A program made the translations under genes and the position numbers. Below are positions 59,322-64,000 of a stretch of 64,000 bases of DNA, piece by piece. This stretch comes from an uncultured Dehalococcoidia bacterium. GTDB taxonomy: Bacteria > Chloroflexota > Dehalococcoidia > Lucifugimonadales > UBA1123. The notes under the pieces were generated by a model. That model saw only the letters and a program-made list of their open reading frames with translations, was not told the DNA's origin and did no database searches. Positions within the stretch are counted from its first letter, which is position 1. The number at the start of each line of letters is the position of its first letter. The DNA is taken from positions 682,001-746,000 of the forward strand of contig CATOSI010000001.1 of NCBI GenBank assembly GCA_951812505.1, written 5' to 3'.

Positions 59322-61847
59322 TTGCCGAAAGTGCCAATGAACTCCAAGAAGTACGCAGATCAGCCTCTTTCACCCTACACTGTCCTCGACCTGACTGAGG
59401 GCGGGTTCAACTGGTGTGGCAAGGTTCTGGCAGACCTCGGCGCGGACGTGATAAAGATCGAGCCGCCGGGTGGAAGTCCCACGAGGAATATTGGGCCGTT
59501 CGTTGATGGGAAACCGGGTATGGACAGGTCTCTATTCTGGGCCTCCTACTGCGCGAATAAGCGAAGCGTAACTCTGGACATTGGGACTGAGGAGGGTGCC
59601 GCGCAACTGCGCGCTCTCGCATCCGGCTCGGACATACTGATCGAATCGTTCAGACCGGGCCAGATGGACGAACTCGGACTCGGGTACGACCATCTGAGTC
59701 GAGACAACCATGGGCTTGTATATACCTCCATTACCCCATTCGGGCAGACGGGTCCTTACTCCCAGTACGTTGCTCCGGATCTGGTCGCATGGTCGATGGG
59801 TGGGATGCAGTACGTTGGAGGGAACGAGGACAGGCAGCCGGTGCGGATCAGCGCGCCACAGGCGGAACTCCATGCGGGAGCGCAGGCGGCGGCCGGGACG
59901 ATGGCCGCTTTCTGGCAGAGCCGAAATACGGGGAGGGGCCAGCATGTCGACGTCTCGATGCAGACGGCGGTTGTCTGGACGCTGATGAATGCAACACCGT
60001 TCCCGCCGCTCCACGGAACCAATATGGAGCGAAATGGCGATTACCGCGCCAGGGGGCACATCGCGGTCAGGCAAGTATTCAGATGTCGCGACGGACACCT
60101 GAGCGTCGTCCAGGCTCCGCGGACCCTGAGGGGGCTGGCCCAGTGGATGAAAGAGGAGAGCGCAGCCCCCGAATGGTTGGAGGCGATTGACTGGGACGAG
60201 TGGAATCCGGGCGCGATCGCGGAGGACGACCTTGACGGGATAGAGCTATTCAACCGCGTACAGACTCAGATGGAGGAGTTCATCGCGTCCAAGACCAAGA
60301 ACGAACTATACCTAAGGGCGATTGACGACGGAATGCTCATCGCTCCCTGTCATACCGTCAAGGACATAGCGGAGAGCGTACAACTGGAAGCGCGAGACTT
60401 CTGGCGGGCTTTGGAGTACGCAGAACTGGACCGATCCCTTACGCAACTTGGTCCGTTCATTCGGATGAGTGAGAGTCCTATTGAAATCCATATGCCCGCG
60501 CCGAGGATCGGCGAGCATGACCATGAAATCCAGCGCCGGGTCAAGCAGGCCACGCCACAGAGGCGACAGTCCGATCCGAGATCGCACAGTACCCCAGTCG
60601 GAATGCCATTCGATGGAATCAGGATTCTGGATTTTACCTGGGTGGGTGTGGGGCCAATTACGATAAAGCACCTTGCCGACTTCGGCGCTGACGTGATACG
60701 AGTTGAAGCTGCCAGCAGGCCCGACGTTCTTCGTTCCGCTCCGCCATTCAAAGACGGTCAGCCGGGTGGACTCAACCGAAGCCAATTTTCCGCGAACTAC
60801 AACAGCAGTAAGCGTGGCCTGGGTCTCAATCTGGCGCTACCGGAGGGCAGGGAACTCGTTCGGCGTCTGATCGCCGAGTGGCAGCCCGACGTAATCGCCG
60901 AGAGCTTCACCCCGCGCGTCATGCGGGACTGGAAACTCGACTACGCAAACATCCGCGAACTCGTACCCGATGTCATCTACTTCAGCACCTGCCAGCAGGG
61001 TCAGACCGGGCCACACTCCAAGTACGCCGGATTCGGTCAGCTCGCGGGAGCGCTCGCCGGGTTTTACTACATTACCGGGTGGCCCGACCGCGACCCGTCC
61101 GGACCGTATGGGGCCTATTCGGATTTCGTGAATCCGCCTAATGCCGCCGCCGCCATTGTCGGGGCTCTCGAATACCGCCGAAGGACCGGCAGGGGGCAGT
61201 ACCTCGATCTCTCACAGTACGAGTGCGCTGCCCACTTTCTCGCTCCAGCGATAATGGACTACCTGACCAACGGTAACGTTCTCAATAGGCGCGGCAACGA
61301 AGACGACAGTTTTTTTCCGAACGATGCTTATAGGTGCAAGAACAAGGAACGCGGATACACGGGTATTGGGCCTTCGTGGATCGCGATATCCGTTACCAAC
61401 GACGACCAATGGATCCGTCTGTGCGAGGTCATGGGTAGGACCGACATGACTTCAGACAAGAGATTCGAGAACTCGGAATCCCGACGAACGTACTTATCAA
61501 GTGTTGACGCAGCGATTGGAGAGTGGACAGAAGACAAAGATGCCCACGCATTGATGGCTAAATTGCAAGACTCAGGAATTCCGGCAGGTGTGGTCCAGAG
61601 CCAAGCCGATCTTTGGGAAGATCCTCAACTGCAGCATAGGGGTTTCTTTCAATGGCTGGACCATGCCGAATGCGGCCCGATGCCATACGACGGGCTGACG
61701 TATCATCTATCCGAGACGCCGGGTGCGCTCAGGATGCCGCAGGCCCTCATCGGTCAGCACAATGAGGACATACTGAAAGAGATACTCGACCTGGACGATG
61801 ACGCCATTTCGGATCTGGTTGTCAGCGGCGTCCTGGAGAGTTCCTGA
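59322..61847 (+). CDS. Double CaiB/BaiF family CoA-transferase (two fused modules)
   Basis: 841 residues (TTG at 59322, or ATG at 59337). Two complete class III CoA-transferase modules follow one another. The first begins YTVLDLTEGGFNWCGKVLAD with catalytic Asp in GRGQHVDVSMQ near 218; the second begins IRILDFTWVGVGPITIKHLA near 432 with Asp in RGQYLDLSQYECA near 625. Single-module family members are about 400 residues and form interlocked dimers, so this fusion may build the dimer from one chain with two unequal sites. Acyl substrates unknown. A single-module gene follows 21 bases downstream. Confidence 0.88.
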   Translation: MPKVPMNSKKYADQPLSPYTVLDLTEGGFNWCGKVLADLGADVIKIEPPGGSPTRNIGPFVDGKPGMDRSLFWASYCANKRSVTLDIGTEEGAAQLRALASGSDILIESFRPGQMDELGLGYDHLSRDNHGLVYTSITPFGQTGPYSQYVAPDLVAWSMGGMQYVGGNEDRQPVRISAPQAELHAGAQAAAGTMAAFWQSRNTGRGQHVDVSMQTAVVWTLMNATPFPPLHGTNMERNGDYRARGHIAVRQVFRCRDGHLSVVQAPRTLRGLAQWMKEESAAPEWLEAIDWDEWNPGAIAEDDLDGIELFNRVQTQMEEFIASKTKNELYLRAIDDGMLIAPCHTVKDIAESVQLEARDFWRALEYAELDRSLTQLGPFIRMSESPIEIHMPAPRIGEHDHEIQRRVKQATPQRRQSDPRSHSTPVGMPFDGIRILDFTWVGVGPITIKHLADFGADVIRVEAASRPDVLRSAPPFKDGQPGGLNRSQFSANYNSSKRGLGLNLALPEGRELVRRLIAEWQPDVIAESFTPRVMRDWKLDYANIRELVPDVIYFSTCQQGQTGPHSKYAGFGQLAGALAGFYYITGWPDRDPSGPYGAYSDFVNPPNAAAAIVGALEYRRRTGRGQYLDLSQYECAAHFLAPAIMDYLTNGNVLNRRGNEDDSFFPNDAYRCKNKERGYTGIGPSWIAISVTNDDQWIRLCEVMGRTDMTSDKRFENSESRRTYLSSVDAAIGEWTEDKDAHALMAKLQDSGIPAGVVQSQADLWEDPQLQHRGFFQWLDHAECGPMPYDGLTYHLSETPGALRMPQALIGQHNEDILKEILDLDDDAISDLVVSGVLESS

Positions 61848-61868
61848 TGAAACGGTTGGAGTGTTCTA

Positions 61869-63062
61869 ATGGCAATGGCGTTAGATGGGATTAAAGTGGT
61901 TGATCTGTCGAGGATGGCTCCAGGACCATTCTGTACGATGGTGCTGGGCGATCTGGGAGCGGACGTCATACGGGTGGAGGAGCCCGGTGGGGGACGTATG
62001 GCCCGCGAGCGGACTGCCAGTGCGGACGAAGATAGAGCCAGCCGAAACGCGGCCTTCAACGCCTTGAACCGGAATAAGCGCAGCATTGCCCTCAATCTCA
62101 AGAGCGATTCTGCCCAGAAGGTGCTTCACCAACTTGTCACTGACGCTGATGTTTTCGTTGAGGGTTTCCGGCCGGGCGTCGTATCGAGGCTGGGCTGCGA
62201 CTACGAGACATTGAGGGAACTCAATCCTCGACTTGTGTATTGCTCGCTGTCCGGATACGGACAGTATGGGCCTTACTCCGGGTTGGTAGGCCACGACATC
62301 AACTACATATCCGTCGGGGGGGCGCTCGGAGTGATAGGGGAGCAGGGTGGGCCGCCCGTGATCCCGTACAACATAATCGCGGACTTCGCGGGCGGTGGGC
62401 TGCACGCGGCGACCGCTGTCCTCGCGGCCATTATTGCGCGGGGACACACCGGCAGGGGACAGTACGTTGACGTGGCCATGTCCGACGGAGTGACGTACAT
62501 GTTGGCTTCGTTGATGTCGGCATACTTCTCGGACGGCGTTGTGGCCTCTCGGGGAGCTATGTCTTTGAACGGCGCGGCTCCGTACTACAACGTCTATCGG
62601 TGCCGTGACGGACGCTATATAAGCGTCGGATGCATCGAGCCCTGGTTCTGGGCAGCTCTATGCCGGGCACTTGACCGCGATGACCTTGTTCCCATCCAAT
62701 TCGATGAGAGTCAAGCCGGATACGTCAAGGGTGAGCTGCGGGACATCTTCGTAACCAAGGATCGCGATGATTGGTGGAAGAAGCTATCGGGAATAGACAA
62801 TATCGCGGTGGCCAAGGTGTCTTCGCTGGAGGAAGTGGCGTCGGACCCGCAGAATGTTCACCGGGAGATGGTGATTCAGGCGGGCGAGGTGAACGGGCAG
62901 CCGGTGAGGCAGGTGGGAATAGGGCCCAAGCTGTCGGAGACACCGGGATCGGTGAGGTTCACGGGCGCCACGACGGGGCAGCACACGGACGAGATTCTTG
63001 GCAAGTTGGGCTATTCGGAGGAAGACATAGCGGGATTGCGGGAGTCGGGGGCGGTAGCCTGA
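61869..63062 (+). CDS. CaiB/BaiF family CoA-transferase
   Basis: 397 residues, one class III CoA-transferase module. IKVVDLSRMAPGPFCTMVLG plus DLGADVIRVEEPG at the N-terminus, the catalytic Asp in GRGQYVDVAMSDG near 200, and VGPKLSETPGSVRF-like (IGPKLSETPGSVRFTGA) at the C-terminus. It transfers CoA between carboxylic acids; substrate unknown. Its last 52 bases overlap the convergent antitoxin gene. Confidence 0.92.
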   Translation: MAMALDGIKVVDLSRMAPGPFCTMVLGDLGADVIRVEEPGGGRMARERTASADEDRASRNAAFNALNRNKRSIALNLKSDSAQKVLHQLVTDADVFVEGFRPGVVSRLGCDYETLRELNPRLVYCSLSGYGQYGPYSGLVGHDINYISVGGALGVIGEQGGPPVIPYNIIADFAGGGLHAATAVLAAIIARGHTGRGQYVDVAMSDGVTYMLASLMSAYFSDGVVASRGAMSLNGAAPYYNVYRCRDGRYISVGCIEPWFWAALCRALDRDDLVPIQFDESQAGYVKGELRDIFVTKDRDDWWKKLSGIDNIAVAKVSSLEEVASDPQNVHREMVIQAGEVNGQPVRQVGIGPKLSETPGSVRFTGATTGQHTDEILGKLGYSEEDIAGLRESGAVA

Positions 63063-63349
63063 GCCTTTTCAGCCGCCGTGATCTCTTTCATGCGCTCCAC
63101 AATCCACGTCTGTATCAGCGCGTCAACGAATATGCCACGTTCACGCCCAAGTTCAAGAAGTTCGTTGAATGTATCCAAGTCAAAACGAACTATAACCGCA
63201 TGATCGATGCTGTCGGAGAAATTCACCTTTACGGGTTTGAGCTCCTCCCAATAGTCCGTGATGTCATGCGTATCCCAGAACTCCGCTTCCTCTTCTCTGC
63301 TTGCGAACTCCGGCATTGTTCTCTGTTGCTGGTTTTTCGATTCACTCAC
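63011..63349 (-). CDS. BrnA-like antitoxin (CopG/BrnA family)
   Basis: 112 residues. The middle EEEAEFWDTHDITDYWEELK and the following VNFSDSIDHAVIVRFDLDTF contain the W-D-T-H-D signature of BrnA/CopG-type antitoxins, which bind and neutralise a BrnT toxin and autorepress by a ribbon-helix-helix. The ATG overlaps the toxin stop by four bases, as in known brnTA order (toxin first). The 3' end runs 52 bases into the CoA-transferase gene on the other strand. Confidence 0.8.
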   Translation of the reverse strand: MSESKNQQQRTMPEFASREEEAEFWDTHDITDYWEELKPVKVNFSDSIDHAVIVRFDLDTFNELLELGRERGIFVDALIQTWIVERMKEITAAEKAQATAPDSRNPAMSSSE

Positions 63350-63630
63350 CTTGTTTCCTCCCCATATGTGCGACGCTCTCTACGATTGGCCGGACGCGCC
63401 GTAACGACATAGTACATACCGTCATAATCAGGTTCAAGAATAACTGCCAGAGTACGCTCAGTTAGAGTCTGACCAATGACTACAAACCTGCCACCATAGC
63501 TTTCCCTGACGATAAACCTAGCGGTGCAAACTTCCTCCACTTCATCAGGTATAATGCCGTGTCGAGCAATATGCTCTATGTTCCACTGGTTCCATCTTAA
63601 TGTACCGGTTGTGAGTTCGTAAGGAAGCAT
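63346..63630 (-). CDS. BrnT-like toxin
   Basis: 94 residues. LRWNQWNIEHIARHGIIPDE, RESYGGRFVVIGQTLTERTL and VVTARPANRRERRTY match the RelE-like fold of BrnT ribonuclease toxins (typical W-x-x-x-N-x-x-H-x-x-x-H-x-I start and R-x-A-x-x-x-E/R-R end). It precedes its antitoxin with a four-base overlap. The pair may be mobile and not tied to its neighbours. Confidence 0.82.
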   Translation of the reverse strand: MLPYELTTGTLRWNQWNIEHIARHGIIPDEVEEVCTARFIVRESYGGRFVVIGQTLTERTLAVILEPDYDGMYYVVTARPANRRERRTYGEETR

Positions 63631-63643
63631 AGCCTCGCGTGTT

Positions 63644-64000
63644 TTAAGCTCGTAGGAAGTCGAAGTCGCAGCCGGTGTCGGCTTGTAAGACGTGCTGGGA
63701 GTACATGGAGGCGTAGCCGCGCTTGTGGACGGGCTTCTCGGGCGGGGATTCGTGTAGGCGACGCTTGATTTCCCTGTCGTCCACCAACAGGTCGAGGCGG
63801 CGTTCGGGTACGTTCAGGCTTATGCGATCTCCGTTGCGGACGGCGGCCAGCGGGCCCCCGGAGGCTGACTCAGGAGTGACGTGAACGACTACGGTGCCGA
63901 ATGCGGTACCACTCATACGGGCGTCGCTGAGACGTACCATGTCGCGCGCACCACTGGCAAGTATCTTCTTAGGTAGCGGGAGGAATCCCCACTCGGGCAT
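63644..64000 (-). CDS. IlvD/Edd-family dehydratase, C-terminal part (start beyond window)
   Basis: The visible 118 residues begin inside the protein; the ATG at 64000 is an internal Met. MPEWGFLPLPKKILASGARD then VRLSDARMSGTAFGTVVVHV and ESASGGPLAAVRNGDRI are the conserved C-terminus of dihydroxy-acid dehydratase and sugar-acid dehydratase family proteins, whose active-site Ser lies in SDARMSG. It could be branched-chain amino acid IlvD or a sugar-acid dehydratase; the N-terminal iron-sulfur Cys are outside the window. It ends 13 bases before the toxin gene start. Confidence 0.88.
   Translation of the reverse strand: MPEWGFLPLPKKILASGARDMVRLSDARMSGTAFGTVVVHVTPESASGGPLAAVRNGDRISLNVPERRLDLLVDDREIKRRLHESPPEKPVHKRGYASMYSQHVLQADTGCDFDFLRA

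Noticed and set aside
1..64000. CRISPR arrays, tRNA or rRNA genes, insertion sequences
   Set aside because: I looked through all intergenic stretches and found no regularly spaced identical repeats with spacers, no cloverleaf or rRNA segments and no transposase frames. A covariance-model search could still find a tRNA that I missed.

Overview
The window reads as a gene-dense piece of chromosome from a bacterium of about 55-58% GC, most likely a member of the Chloroflexota and plausibly a SAR202-like Dehalococcoidia. This is inferred from content: several CaiB/BaiF CoA-transferases, tandem GMC oxidoreductases, an RraA-like protein, a D-2-hydroxyacid dehydrogenase, acetamidase, amidohydrolase and DUF3179 genes, GTG/TTG starts, and promoters placed directly at start codons. 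No rRNA, tRNA, CRISPR array or insertion sequence was found.

Layout. 1-4589 (minus): folC (cut by the left edge), an APH-type kinase with a degenerate Nudix-like N-terminus, a CapA-like protein and a GNAT acetyltransferase. 4755-6057 (plus): a DAHP synthase preceded by a complete leader-peptide attenuator rich in Tyr and Phe codons. 6122-12642: a flavin-binding protein, a DUF3179 lipoprotein with an in-frame TGA that looks like a selenocysteine codon, two GMC oxidoreductases and a hydroxyisobutyrate-dehydrogenase-like gene. 12854-13077: a structured intergenic element (copy A). 13229-19157 (plus): a haem-less cytochrome-like protein, OsmC, RraA, a retropepsin-like protein, a D-2-hydroxyacid dehydrogenase, a cupin, a three-subunit nitrile hydratase/thiocyanate-hydrolase-like enzyme and NhaA. 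19297-23339: valS and an MFS transporter. 23478-31911: amidohydrolase, M14 peptidase, PIG-L deacetylase, a primary-type sigma factor, a sugar-epimerase-like gene and acetamidase. 31923-39938: kinase-like protein, soluble transhydrogenase, cytidylate-kinase-like protein, a histidine kinase/response regulator pair, EVE and TPR proteins, a candidate small RNA and an SRPBCC protein. 39942-49428: gamma-glutamyltransferase, AcoX-type NAD kinase, HEAT protein, endonuclease III, threonine dehydratase-like enzyme, a ChlI-like AAA ATPase, a metallo-hydrolase and glycerol kinase.

49585-54289 (minus) is a lower-GC cassette of HerA ATPase, NurA nuclease and DNA methyltransferase, best read as an acquired restriction-modification-like defence module. 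The second copy of the structured element (copy B, 54434-54683) lies just upstream of it, followed by a cyclophilin-like gene, TenA, two MFS transporters, diacylglycerol kinase, two CaiB/BaiF genes, a BrnT/BrnA toxin-antitoxin pair and the end of an IlvD/Edd dehydratase.

The strongest leads are the DUF3179 candidate selenoprotein, the Tyr/Phe attenuator in front of DAHP synthase, the HerA-NurA-methyltransferase cassette, and the two diverged intergenic elements whose helically phased inverted repeats have changed in concert.
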